A stretch of 64,000 bases of DNA from Macrocystis pyrifera (GCA_031763025.1 JASSKH010000029.1:806001-870000); one strand, 5' to 3'. Numbered from the stretch's first letter, positions 32,707 through 44,720 are shown. The notes: a model not told the origin generated them from the sequence alone. Made by a program: numbers and translations.

Positions 32707-33771
32707 TAATATTGATAAGCTACTAAAATAAGCATACAAGTGTTCATTGTTGCTTATTTGAGTTGTTCTTGTTGAGCAAAGGAAAAATCAAAACGAGCGG
32801 AGGGGCTTGCTTATTTACTTATTTTACCTGTATGGTTTTAGTATGGTATACTGAACGCCATACACATAAAGTGTACCTGTATCAGCTTTAGGATAATGCC
32901 TACGCCGTAAACTGAATGCAAACGAAAAGTATATTGCTTTTTTGTGTACAAGTCCTTCACATGAGTTTAACTGTTACCATACCAAAGTTACACGTAGGTA
33001 TATTTCCGATATATGGGTTTTAGTATACACCAGGTACGAGGTACCAGGTATACTATGAGCAATACACACAAAATCACCAATTTAGAAATCAGTGGCTAAA
33101 TAAGGCAAACCATACATATGTAAAGCACGTACCAGGTACCTCGTAAGCACCAAGCAAGCGATAGGAATCAACATGAATGTTCCTCGCCTTCTCATTTGCG
33201 CCCTCGCGTTTAATAAATTGCAGCCGTGGCTGGGGTAACCGAGCAAGTTCTCCGCGGAGGGCGCTCTCTGCAGCAGGTATGTGTTGGTGTACTGCTGTGG
33301 CGTTGTGTTGAAACTGTGGACGCTCGCGAACCGTTTCCCCCAGCACCTACCATAGACAATTGATACTGGTATTTGTTGTGGTATCAGTCCCACCTGGTGT
33401 GCTTGCCAATAGCGTTCGCAGAGATCGACATGGCAGGTACTCGAAAGTGTCCGGTACATGGTCTGCGTCGAATATCCTCACGTCTACCAAGCATACCGCG
33501 GTACTAGTGTAAACGCATCGGAAATGTACGAGGAGATTATAATGGTGAGTTTTCAACTACTACTGCGGTTATACGAGCAGATGGCTGTTGTTTGTTTCAA
33601 ACTAGAGGGAATACCTTCAAGAGGGTGTCCGGTTTTACCACAACTACTGCACTGGTGGGAGACTCCGGACCCAAACGGGACATGCCCCGAGGGAGGGGTT
33701 AATTTCCTCTCCGCTTGAAAGCCAAACCAAGCAAGAAGCGCACGTTAATCCTTTTGGGAACCAGATACAGC
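32707..33771. other. No gene; GGTACC motifs near 33,030 and 33,130
   Basis: Two 'accaggtacgaggtacc'-type palindromes like those at 4.4-5.7 kb. No exon supported. Confidence 0.45.
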
Positions 33772-33888
33772 AGTACTACGGGGGTCTATATTTCATAGGA
33801 CCTATGGTATGCATAAAAAAACTATATATTAGCCTATTTTTCCTAACTATATTTGGTCCTATTTACTATGGACCCCCGTAATAGTACT
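33772..33888 (+). mobile_element. MITE copy 10
   Basis: 'agtactacgggggtctatatt' to 'ttactatggacccccgtaatagtact'. The inverted repeat extends outward into AGTAC/GTACT, one of the longest perfect ends in the set. Confidence 0.82.
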
Positions 33889-34326
33889 TAGTGCAAACAA
33901 ATCGTTGACTGTGCCCGAACCAGAGCGCCTTCTACATGCTGTGACCGCGCCGCGCAATGTTTATGAACATGCAGTGCGCGCCTTCCCGCGCAGACCCGTG
34001 CTAGGACAGAGTGCCCCAAATATAGTTAATGGTTTTGTAGGATTATTCAGTGAAAAATGTCCTTGCTTTTCGGGACAGAGTGGTACAGATCAGCGCCTGA
34101 TGTTTTTTTAGGTCGCACTTGAGAAGCAGTCTATACCGCCTCCGACAAACGATATTTTACCTCAAGATCCATAAAGCGACTTTGAGAAACACAGCATGCC
34201 ATTTAGCGCCCGCGATGCCCAATCGATTGTTCTAGGTATGAATACAGTACGAGAAAAGTGTTCGTAAAAAACACTCCTATCAAAAGGGTTTCTAACCATA
34301 TTTGGTGAGTCATCTATCGAGGAGAC

Positions 34327-34364
<38 letters not shown>

Positions 34365-34840
34365 ACCCCTCCACCTGCACTTATTCGAGGAAATGGTTGA
34401 CACGCACCGTGTACGAGACGACTGGAACTAGCCCTCACCCTAAACCCGAACCCTGCGCCAATCAGAGCAACCCTCTTCCTGACATTAAGGCAGTCAGATC
34501 CTTACTTGAATGAGTGTTGAGCTCTACCGCCTCCAATTTGCTGTCCGAGAAATAAGTGGGCCCGGACGTTGCTACCCTTACAAAATAACACGCGTCTGCC
34601 AACCATCGCTTCCGGGTACCCCATATTTGACACCGTACAACACCCCAATTATCTGGGTTGCTTGGTATTGCTTGGTACTGCCGGTGCTGCATTTTCTTCC
34701 TCTTTCCTCTTTGATTCGTCCCTCCCCTTATTTCCCGAAGGAAGTAATGTTCGACCGGGAAACCTCATCCCCAAGAGAAGAACTTACGCCACGCACCGCG
34801 CCGCGCTGCGGCATCGTTTTCTCGGCCCTTTTTCAATCAG
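33889..34840. other. Upstream region of cysteine-module cluster 2
   Basis: No exon assigned. It contains the C38 tract at 34,327-34,364. The last 15 bases (TTTTTCAATCAG) look like a splice acceptor for the exon at 34,841. A first exon encoding a signal peptide would be expected here or further upstream, but none was recognised. Confidence 0.45.
34327..34364. repeat. Homopolymer of 38 C
   Basis: 38 consecutive C, then A and more C. It is 476 bp upstream of the first cysteine-module exon of cluster 2. Length from an assembly is unreliable at such tracts. Confidence 0.9.
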
Positions 34841-35372
34841 GCACTGGTCTGCAACTCCATCGGCTGCCCCAGCGGCTACATTCCGATCCCTGAAGCCGCA
34901 AGCACGCTGTGTGACGCCGACCCGTGCGAGGTGGACCAGTGCTGCAACCTGTTCTGCAACTCCATCGGCTGCCCCAGCGGCTTCATTCCGATCCCTGAAG
35001 CCTCAAACACGCTGTGTGACGCCGACCCGTGCGAGGTGGACCAGTGCTGCAACCTGTTCTGCAACTCCATCGGCTGCCCCAGCGGCTTCATTCCGATCCC
35101 TGAAGCCTCAACCACGCTGTGTGACGCCGACCCGTGCGAGGTGGACCAGTGCTGCAACCTGTTCTGCAACTCCATCGGCTGCCCCGGCGGCTACATTCCT
35201 ATCCCTGAAGCCTCAACCACGCTGTGTGACGCCGACCCGTGCGAGGTGTCCCAGTGCTGCGAAGCGTTCTGCTCGTTCCACCCGTGTCCCAGCGGTTCCA
35301 TCCCCATCGATGACGCTGGAACGACGATGTGCCCCGACACTGGGTGCACCGACGACCTCTGCTGCGACGGCG
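34841..35372 (+). CDS. Cysteine-module exon A, five modules (cluster 2)
   Basis: The frame reads ALVCNSIGC and then five consecutive copies of C-x4-C-x14-C-x4-C-x4-C-C, about 35 residues each. The first four are CNSIGC type and the last is CSFHPC type. It ends at donor GTGAGT (35,373) in phase 1. The CNSIGC modules are almost identical at DNA level with a 105-bp period, showing recent internal duplication. The acceptor is taken as TTTTTCAATCAG|GCA; that start is phase 0, unlike its neighbours. The frame stays open back to 34,748 without an ATG, so the 5' boundary is the weakest part. All thirty module cysteines are present. Product inferred secreted; family not recognised. Confidence 0.72.
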
Positions 35373-35746
35373 GTGAGTCACCCTGTCTCTTAAACAAATT
35401 AGCCGTGTTGTTAATTCGTATCATCACGGCGACGTGCTGCGACGTATGCGAGTCTCACCGCTATAGGCTGTCCCATCGAATGAAATCATGGTACTCATGC
35501 CCAGCAGGGTCGGATTATAGTATTCTACTGGCTCGCCCGACCCGTTTTGGCGGGGTAATATGTTGTCGCAACTACGTTGTCCGGGAAAGTATGGATCGTT
35601 TTAGGTACTCTCGTCAATACTCACACGGTTCTCAATATTTAAGGCAAAGTTGTCACCGACCCAGTTGGTCCGTGATCATGATGAAATTACACAGGTGCCT
35701 ACGACTCGAAGCGCCCCTTCCTATTCTGTATTTTCGCTTCGTGCAG

Positions 35747-36001
35747 CGAGTAACGGCAACGGCGGCGGCGACAGCGTCGACGGAACTCTTCGCTGCAGCT
35801 CCATCGGCTGCCCCGCCGGCTACATTCCGATCGATGACGCCGAAAATACTGTGTGTGATGCCGACCCATGCGAGGTATCCCAGTGCTGCGAAGCGTTCTG
35901 CTCGTTCCATCCGTGTCCCGACGGCTTCACCCCCATCGATGACGCTGACATGACTGAATGCCCCGACTCCGGGTGCACCGACGAGCTCTGCTGCGATGAA
36001 C
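35747..36001 (+). CDS. Cysteine-module exon B, two modules (cluster 2)
   Basis: A 255-nt exon between acceptor CTTCGTGCAG (ends 35,746) and donor GTGAGT (36,002), phase 1 at both ends. It encodes a Gly/Asp/Ser linker (SNGNGGGDSVDGT) and two intact C-x4-C-x14-C-x4-C-x4-C-C modules joined by CCEAFC. The upstream intron (374 bp) and the downstream intron (376 bp) share 'tattttcgcttcgtgcag' at their 3' ends. Exon and intron were therefore duplicated together, as in cluster 1. Confidence 0.75.
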
Positions 36002-36377
36002 GTGAGTGTTCTCGTCTCCCCGACTATACCGCTTCGGTCTATCCTGAGGTACAACAGGCACAGCGATGGACTGCGGCATACTAGGGTCACCAACCACAAC
36101 ACTGTTTCCTCGTGTTTTTCAGAGTTATATGTGCGCGTCGGGTAGGGTGTCTTGACCTGGCTCGCCCAACGCGTGTTGGGGGGATAGTTCATACTTGCCA
36201 CCGTGGTGCAGGAAAAGCTATTACGGTATCGATACCCTCATGGCCCTTACATTAGAACACGAAGTTGGCTTGTTTCACAGGCCTTCACCGATATGGTTAC
36301 CCATCACCATACTATTTAGACTCTTGACTATATGTCTCAAAACGCCCCTTCCTAATCGGTATTTTCGCTTCGTGCAG

Positions 36378-36730
36378 CGAGTGTCGACAGCGGCGACAGC
36401 GGCGACGGAACGCTGCTTTGCAACTCCATCGGCTGCCCCAGCGGCTTCATTCCGATCCCTGAAGCCTCAACCACGCTGTGTGACGCCGACCCGTGCGAGG
36501 TGGACCAGTGCTGCAACCTGTTCTGCAACTCCATCGGCTGCCCCGGCGGCTACATTCCTATCCCTGAAGCCTCAACCACGCTGTGTGACGCCGACCCGTG
36601 CGAGGTGTCCCAGTGCTGCGAAGCGTTCTGCTCGTTCCACCCGTGCCCTAGCGGTTTCATCCCCATCGATAATGCTGGAACGACGATGTGCCCCGACACT
36701 GGGTGCACCGATGACCTCTGCTGCGTTTGA
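36378..36730 (+). CDS. Cysteine-module exon C, three modules, ends in stop
   Basis: Acceptor CTTCGTGCAG (ends 36,377), phase-1 start. Linker SVDSGDSGDGT, then two CNSIGC-type modules and one CSFHPC-type, all cysteines intact. After DDLCCV the frame meets TGA at 36,728-36,730. A donor-like CG|GTGAGA follows at 36,733. Compared with exon A, one extra base lies between TGCTGCG and the donor; without it the exon would splice in phase 1. So this is either the genuine last exon, ended by a one-base insertion, or a mutated internal exon. No further module was seen downstream. Confidence 0.7.
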
Positions 36731-36732
36731 CG

Positions 36733-38042
36733 GTGAGAAACACCCGGAATTTGCTATACATGCCTTCGTTGAACGTGTCACCCAATTCAGGACTTGTCAT
36801 GCTTAGGGACGTCTAGGGGAGATGACGAATTTAGGTTTGGACAAATACGTTTCGTTTGGGCGAGTTACCGAGTCCAAGTCGCCCACAGGTTTGGAGATGT
36901 TTCGGGGCCGAGTGTATGTTGAACTACAGCGTCATTCGCTGTGGTTATGTGTGCCTATGGAGTGGCGGGTATCGCTCCTATGTCAGCAACAGACGGGAAG
37001 CTTCCTCCGTCGACACCTGAAGGCGTCCGTTAGCATCACAACCCCACAGGCGCGTCAGACCGCAAAAAGAGACAAATGCCGTGGTTGTTGGATCGACCGT
37101 GCTGAAGAGTCACAACTAACAGTGCAACCACAGTAGCTCTTGCCAAATCCGTGGGAAGAATGGAGGTTTGGTACGGCATGAAGTACGTGGCCTAGACTGG
37201 CAGACTCAGTATGCCACCGGAGGCAAACTCGGACGGTAAAACGGTTTCCGCAGGCCTGTACCGTTGGTTAACTGTCCGATGTGTCCACAGTCGCTGTCGT
37301 AGTCTTCGTCGTTAAGAGTTTGGACGTAAATGATTGTTTGACATTTTTTGGACACATGAGGTCGCCATACAGCAAAAATCATACCATGCTAGATGCGTGC
37401 ACGATTAGTTTTCGCTGACGTTTTTCGGCCATTCCCCCCGCGCGAAATCCCCGTTCCGTTCATGTCTGTCCGTGCTAAGAAACCAGGCGACAAATTCTTC
37501 ATGACGACCGACGCGTTCTACGATAGAGGTAGCACATCTCGGCCAAAACAAAATCTGAACTACGGGGTTACTTAATCCAAACTCGTCATAACGCCAATGG
37601 TTTTTCGAGAAATGAAGTGTATGTACACTCGGGCCATGTGATTATTCATCGGCATGCAATTTGATTTTGGTTGAAGTCAGTTTTCGGTTTAGGTATGGAT
37701 CCCCTTAAGTGAGGAGCCTCATAAACTTTAAGGGACACCTCTGCCGTAGAAAGCCTCGACCCGGCGAGCCCACAATAACGGTTCCGTGGCAATATTTCGC
37801 GTCTCTTGTGGCATATTGTGTGGCAATCTGTTCGGGCGGGGTGGTGTATTACCAAGTTGTGCCACTACGTTGAGGAGCATCGATACACCGTAGTACTAAC
37901 GTCGTAGTGTCGTCGCAGGATCGATCGAGTTCGCAGGAAACTCTCCGCAGTTCCCCTCTTGAAACGTCCTCGCCCCTCAGTTGACGTCGGGACATTTAGG
38001 GATACTGCTGTTGATGCGGGAAAAGGTATTTTCGTGTTTAAC
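36733..38042. other. No gene supported
   Basis: No module, repeat or RNA gene recognised downstream of exon C. Confidence 0.45.
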
Positions 38043-38982
38043 TTGCAGTGCCTTCCATAAATTGCTAGCTGCGCATTGAACTGAAGCCACCGGTACGCAA
38101 CAAGCGGCTATGCACGCCATGTTGATGTTTCAGCGGCACGGACTCGTAGAGGCGCGATACGTCTGCTACATGCCTGGTACATTGTGTTCATCTGAGGGGT
38201 TAGATATTGGCTCCATGTTAGGTTGGGATTGACCAGATCGGCACGGTGCCATGCTGGTTGTTGAGTCCACCTGCTGACTGCTGTAGATTGTGGAGTCATC
38301 GTAGCTGTGTTGTCGGTTGTCATAATCCAGCAGACGCCGGTGTAGATGACAGCCGCCAAGTGGCTGGTCGGATTATTCACTGGCAAGAAGGGAGGTCGAA
38401 AATAACAATATGTTTTTTTCTGCCGATAAATATTTGTACGTAGTTGGCGTAGCGATCATGGTTGGCTGGGTATTAGAACTACAGGGGTGAGGTTGACCTG
38501 GTTGACCTATTAAATTTGCAGTGCCTTCGATAAATTGCTAGCTGCGCATTGAACCGAAGCGACCGGTACGCAACAAGCGGCTATGCACGCCATGTTGATG
38601 TTGCAGCGGCATGGACTCGTAGAGGCGCGATACGTCTGCTACATGCCTCGTACATTGTATTGATCTGCCGGGTTAGATATTGGCTCCATGTTAGGTTGGG
38701 ATTGACCAGATCGGTACGGTGCCATGCTGGTTGTTGAGTCCACCTACTGATTGCTGCAGATTGTGAAGTCATCGTAGCTGTGTTGTCGGTTGTCATAATC
38801 CAGCAGACGCCGGTGTACATGACAGCCGCCAAGTGGCTGGTCGGATTATTCACTGGCAAGAAGGGAGGTCGAAAATAACATATTTTATTTTATGGCGATA
38901 AATATTTGTACGTAGTTGACGTCGCGATCATGGTTGGCCGGGTATTGGAATTACATGGGGGAGGTTGACCTGGTCGACCTAT
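38043..38982. repeat. Direct tandem duplication, ~474-bp unit
   Basis: Unit 1 (38,043-38,512) and unit 2 (38,517-38,982) begin 'ttgcagtgcctt' and end 'gttgacctgg.tgacctat', about 95 percent identical by eye. Parallel 92-codon minus-strand frames exist in both units. About 10 of roughly 13 differences change the amino acid, so they look unselected. Confidence 0.85.
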
Positions 38983-41900
38983 TTTTCACGCCAATTGTGA
39001 ATCTGTTTGGTGAGAGTGCTGGTACTGTTGAACAAACCCCTTGGCCCACCGTGGTCTCGTTTGTGACTTGCATTGTGTGTTGGCCTTGTGTGAGAAGTAG
39101 ACACGGGTTGAAGGGTTGGCGAAGTGACTGATCTAGCGTAGCCGGGCGTGGAAGAAATGCCTACCATGCGTTTTGACATAAAATTGCATAATACACACAC
39201 CATAAGCACTTTTTTTAGTTTCGCTCAGTTTGACCGCAAACGCACATTGCGTGTTCCAACGACCGCAGGAATACTTTGAAAATTCACCTGCCAGCGACGT
39301 AGACAACTTCAAACACCGTCCCTATCACGATGTGTTAGCTGAAACCGGGAAACTAACGCGTTCGCGCTTTGTGTTATAGATATATGAAAGAATATAATTA
39401 GTGAGATCGACGATTTCGTCGAAGCCCATCATTGCGAGCCGTACATATATACGCCGCTCGTGATGTAGGTTGTGTCCTTCCGCGATGTCCAGCTCGGTAA
39501 CTCAACTCACAAACCTCATACTCATATCGTGTTCACCTTCCAGAGGCTCTAATTAGACCCGGCCTCACATACAAAATCAACCGGCCATCATATTGTTCTG
39601 CGTATCACGAGTGGTAGCACTATTACGAAGTTCGTATTTAAGACTTTAATTCGGAAAATAAACTTAACGTCTGTAGATCTGGCCACCTATACCTGTAACC
39701 AGGCAGTAGTGCCGACGAAGCATATTTTCGGAAGTCGATATAGTTACTACCAGGTGTCTGATTTCCTCAGGTTACCGGCGTTCTCTGTGGCAGAACCTCG
39801 ACAAGCGTGTCCGTCAGACTTGACAACAATGAAAGGATGCTTGTCGAGGCTCTGTCTCTGTCTAGATCGATTGAGAGGTGGCACGACGGGACCGTGAGGA
39901 GCACTTGCTTGGGATGATATGAAGAGACAAAAAGAGACTGGAAGAGAATGCGTTTATGTCGATGAATTGTCGGAACGAAGAAGCCAACATTAATCTCAAG
40001 AGAAGAGAACAATAAGAGAGAACGAAGAGTTACGAGAGTGGGCATGAGCATTGCCTGACTGTGTCGAGACGGTGCACGCACTGCGGGTAGATGCACTCCA
40101 TGGCCTGTTATACTCACCGACAGTCTCTTCTACAGCAACCTTCCCTGATAGTCATGGTGGAAAGCTATCCGCCCCGCAGTAATATCAACGTCCCAGTATA
40201 GAAAATCTGAACATACGATAGAGTGAACTATGAACTTTGTACAAGAAGGAACAATCTCGCCGTATATTGCATTTTTCCAGATATGCAAGCTCAAATACGC
40301 GTCTACCACTACTCGTCCGTGATTACTGCAAATAAGGAAGAAACATGTTTCTTTCCAACGTTCATAACTTATCACGCTCCCTTGATGACAGGTCAGTAAC
40401 TACAGAAACGCATACACTGTCGAAATCTGATACTAAGAACAACAGGTCCAGTGCCATCCATTGACGGCGGCAATGTCGATGTAGGCAAGTCCTATATCAA
40501 ACAGCCATACTCGTGATGTCATTCCTACCAGCGAGATATACCCTAGACCACAAGCAAGCGCAGCCCCATGCGCTGTGCGTTCACCGCGGCCCCAGAATTT
40601 TTCACTAACGCTAATATTTTTAAAAAATGAAATTGAATACTTTGGACGTTTGACAGGTACAAAGAAATGCGTGAAAGTTAATATCAGATACCTGGCAACT
40701 TCTATCGCATGTACGTGTAAAAGCCCCACCGTACAGAGTAGTCGTACATTGACAAAGCGTAATGATGAAATTGAAAATATATAACCTTCCTCCAGAACGA
40801 AGATGAGACAAGCCAGACAAAACGACGTAGTTCGGGTCGCCGAAGGCTTGCCCTCACCCCCTGGTCTGATGTGCCGGCGTGGCATCCCGGCTTGACGTGA
40901 AGGTGTGGGTAAGTCTGAGCTCTGAACAAATATAAGGGATTAGGAATTTTGTGGATAAGGGACAACTGCGAATCTCGTAGTAGGCCGCAATACCAATCTA
41001 CAAAGTTGTGGAAGTTCCAGACATTAAGCTTCGGCCGAGGATAAATAGTTAAAGACTACATTCCCGTTTTGGGGACAAAGCACTCAAACTCTAAGTGGTT
41101 TGTCCCCACAACGAGACTGCGTCTCTATTTATTTGTCTTGGTCCGTCTGAGATTCGCCTGACGTTATAAGACGAATCTGAGACGGGTTATGACGCAACTA
41201 AGACGTAGCAAGACGGGTATACGAGGTGCGATTGTGCGTACGATGTGGCATGAGCGTTGGATACGGCAGGATGGAGGTGTTCTGCGTACAACTCGTACTT
41301 CTGTGTTTGTGAGATCGCGATATCCGAATTCGAAAAATATAAGCAAACTGCGAAAACCTGAAAACACTTCAGGAAACAAACAAGGTTCGAAACTAATCTA
41401 GTTGAAGTCATCGATCCAACTGCGGCTGGTCCCGTCACATCCCCAATTCGGTCATCACGATCACCTAAGACGGGCGAACCTGCACCTAGTCTATCATGAT
41501 GCAACTCTAAACATACTAAGCTGCGACGTACCTCGTATTAGGCCTCTTTCTGGGAACGGGTCAAGACGAATTTGGTAACACGTCGTGAACAGCTGGGCCC
41601 ACTTCGATCTGTATTCCAGATACATTACGCAGGCTGGTTTCACGTATATTTTCGAAGAGATCGTCAAGTACCGACTAATAGCTGATCCAGAGTGTGTTTA
41701 ATAAGCCGTTGACCGTATACTTGATGAATAGATAGGCGGCGGTATCGCTTCGGGGGGTCTGGTGAAATAGATGGAGATGCTTCCCTCTGTGATCTTGTTG
41801 TGAACGCTTGAATATCAAAGTGTGGAATTATTTGCTGTGGAGGTGCTGTGACTGCCTCTTCGATCGTTGGTGGAGTGGAGCTGCTGCTAACCGTCAGCTT

Positions 41901-43997
41901 GCGAAGGAGATGTTACAGCCCGACTCGTCAGAGATACCAGAGTGGTGATTCTGTGTGGGGCATGTCGGATGCGGTGATGACCGTTGCTGCGCGCTGCTGT
42001 TGAGGGCAACAACGAATGCTTACTCCATCGATTGCTCCTGTAGCCGCTATTTTTGCTGCTGTAGTCTAGGCGACTGGTGTTGTAGCAGTCGAAATGATTA
42101 TAAAATCGTGGAAGGCGCGGCTATAATTGTCCCTTTGGAAGAGCAGAAATCCAGTAGCTATGGTAGCGGGCTGACTTTTTCCTGCGTAGGAGGAGTGTCG
42201 TCCGAATTGTCGGTCTATCTGTTAGAGAATAATGTCTGTGGTACACTTGACGTTCGTCTGCTGTGATGAGGTCGAGCTTTATCAGCGTAAAACAATAGTA
42301 GTCTTTGTGCAGTGACGTGTCAAAGTCGCCCGTGTCGAAAACAATGCACGACAACCTTTGTCACCCTCGTCCGCTGCTGTACCCTCCGAATATAGGTGAA
42401 GTCCAAGCCCGGGCGTGATCGCAACAGGAAGCCCCACTTGGTGCTTGGAGCCTACCTGACCCGCTACGATGACGACCAAGACTTCGCCAACACCAGTGAG
42501 ACGATGGTGGCGGGCGACCACATTTGGCACTGAAGAGTTGAAGAGTGCGTACTGTAGCAGTTGGTTTTGTTCTGTTGGATACCTTTTAGAAGCTGATTGT
42601 TGCCGAAACGTCGGTTCTGAGACCTTCTGCATGAAATGATGAAGTGCAAGCAGTTGTCGTAGACGTTGCAAATACATACAAGCTGCGAAAACGAAGCTGG
42701 TGCCTGCTGGGGTCAATGACATTTCGAACGCAATCGTATATAAAGCTACTGCATGGTGATGACGATGCCGGCTGAGCGGCTACCCCATGTTCGGGTGATG
42801 ATGTCGCAGGTGCTCAATCCGTTAACTCGTAGGCTGGAGATCATGTTTGCGGTTCTTGCTGTGAAGTTGATTCGTCGTGGACCTTCCGGCGATTACGAAT
42901 TCCTGCAGATCGTCTCGTCGAGATACATGCCCGAAGACTACTGCATACGAGCCCGCGACGATGACGCCCGTCCATGGTGTCAAAGGCCCCAGACATTACG
43001 CGCTGTGCCGTGCTCTTCTATTGTTCGGAATTTGCCGCTGAGTGACGTTGAGGCCACGATGATGCTGCTGCCGGGGTTTGAGTATGTGTTTCCAGTAGTT
43101 TATTCGTACCGTGACTAATGGGTTATACAACCTGATACTCCTCCCGTGGGAGCTTGAAAACGGGTTTGAACTTGCCTTCGCCCGTGATGCCGCACATAGA
43201 GTGTTTTGGGTAATGTGGCACGTAATGTGGCACTCTTGGCGTCCACAATGTGAAATCAGTCTTGAAACATTATATTTGTGTGATAGCGCAGAAACCGTCG
43301 TGTGACGTATTTTGCGCTACAGGGTGAACGCAGTGTTGATACTACCTTCGTGGGTGAGGACATGATGTTACAACAGGGTACAGCTCTCAGACCGTAAAAA
43401 GGACCTGCGTTCGTTAGATCTCTGAGGCCGGCTCACCTGTTGTTTGGGAGTTCGAGGAAGTGCCTTCAAGCAGTAATGATCGGGTCATGCAGAACGTGGA
43501 TCGATGCAATGCGATAGATGCAAGCAGTCAGCGTGAACACTCAACGAAGCACCACAGACACGATGACGGGCACGACGGGCACGGCAGGCCCCAAGGGGCT
43601 GGGGGTCGATAGGACAGGTATCACAGATCACTTGGCTTTGACTTTCTTTTTTCACTCTTGGTGGTGTTTTGTAAACACCGGGTGGTCCCGGAACCTCGTT
43701 GCTGGCTCTGTACCCGAGACCGAAGGCGTTCCCACACCGGTGATCCTCCCTGCCCCTATAAGATCCGCCCAGAGGATGCTAACCAAAGCTTGCCCTCTGC
43801 CTATCGAATAGACCCGACGCGTGTCCCTGATCAGGACAGTGGTCTCGCGCCGTATTATCCTCCCCATAGCGCTGGTCACGACAGTCACAGCGCTATGAAT
43901 CTCCCTCCCTGGCACCACCCTCTGTAACACCCCCCCTGCCCGACACATAACCATTGTCGGCACAAAGCCGGCGCCCCGGTGCTAGCCCGGCGACAGC
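38983..43997. other. Long stretch without a supported gene
   Basis: No known domain was recognised. A weak candidate exon end lies at 42,396-42,533 (plus strand): after TATAG the frame reads VKSKPGRDRN and later HLVLGAYLTRYDDD, ending GDHIWH-stop. It has protein-like composition but no homologue I can name. An ATG-initiated frame at 42,753-43,118 is within chance length. An imperfect hairpin (AGATTCG...CGAATCT) lies near 41,150-41,180. Confidence 0.4.
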
Positions 43998-44720
43998 GTG
44001 TGCGCTTTCCTTCTCGGACACCCCTCCAGACCGGCGCATATGAGCGACGGTGCCCAGCGGGTATTACGATCATGGACCGCTGCAGCGCCTGCGCCTTCCA
44101 CCTCCGCTCCTCGCCGTCGGCTCGATGTTGCAGCTCCTCTCCTTCCCTTAGTGCTGCCCTCAGACGGTGGTAAGAAGAGCGGCGGTCCTGACCTTCGTCC
44201 AGACGTTCTTCAGCATTCCTCTTCCATCCATCGCCGTCGGCCCGATGTTGCAGCGCCCTTCCTTTCCGCGGTGTTACCCTTGGACGGTGGTAAGAAGAAC
44301 GGCGGTCCTGACCTTAGTCCAGATGTTCTTCAGCTTTCCTCCTCCATCCATCGCCGTCGGCCCGATGTTGTAGCGCCCTTCCTTTCCGCGTTGTTGCCCT
44401 TGGACGGTGGTAAGAAGAACGGCGGTCCTGACCTTCGTCCAGATATTCTTCATCCTTCCTCCCCCGTCTATCGCCGTCGGCCCAATGTTGCAGCGCCTCT
44501 TGTTCCCGTGGTGCTGACCTTGGACGGTGCTGAGAAGAGCGGCGGACGTGACCCTCGTACAGTCTTCACTTGCAACTGCCTGCGCCACATCTGTCTAACA
44601 CGCTCGGAGCATGTACTCATCTGTGAAAAAACATGTTTTCTTCCTGGCTTACCTGCATCTGAGGTGGGGGTTCCTCTCGAAGGCCTACGTCTGCACTTTG
44701 ACAATAACCTACACGTTTAA
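43998..44720 (+). repeat. 120-bp in-frame tandem repeat within a 240-codon frame
   Basis: 'gacggtggtaagaag' recurs at 44,164, 44,284 and 44,404, and as 'gacggtgctgagaag' at 44,524, an exact 120-bp period; a diverged unit precedes at about 44,044. Because 120 = 3 x 40, one frame stays open through all units. It encodes a 40-residue repeat with GGKKxGGPDL and IHRRRPDV motifs. The frame has no ATG at its nominal start. Each unit also contains GGTAAGA and CTTCAG, which could act as splice sites. Either a repeat protein or a minisatellite that is open by chance; I cannot decide. Confidence 0.6.

Noticed and set aside
34569-35393. 274-codon frame overlapping exon A in another frame
   Set aside because: The tandem DNA repeat keeps a second frame open. 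Its Ala/Thr/Arg pattern lacks the conserved cysteine spacing seen in the other cluster.
38108-38859. Two parallel 92-codon minus-strand frames in the 474-bp tandem duplication
   Set aside because: About 10 of roughly 13 base differences change an amino acid, and neither frame has an ATG or a motif. This fits neutral divergence of a duplicated non-coding segment.
42396-42533. Possible terminal exon with protein-like composition
   Set aside because: Only a weak TATAG acceptor and no homologue; mentioned in the region note but not called as a gene.
42753-43118. ATG-initiated 121-codon plus-strand frame
   Set aside because: Length is within chance for 64 kb in six frames. No domain, signal peptide, repeat or splice context supports it.
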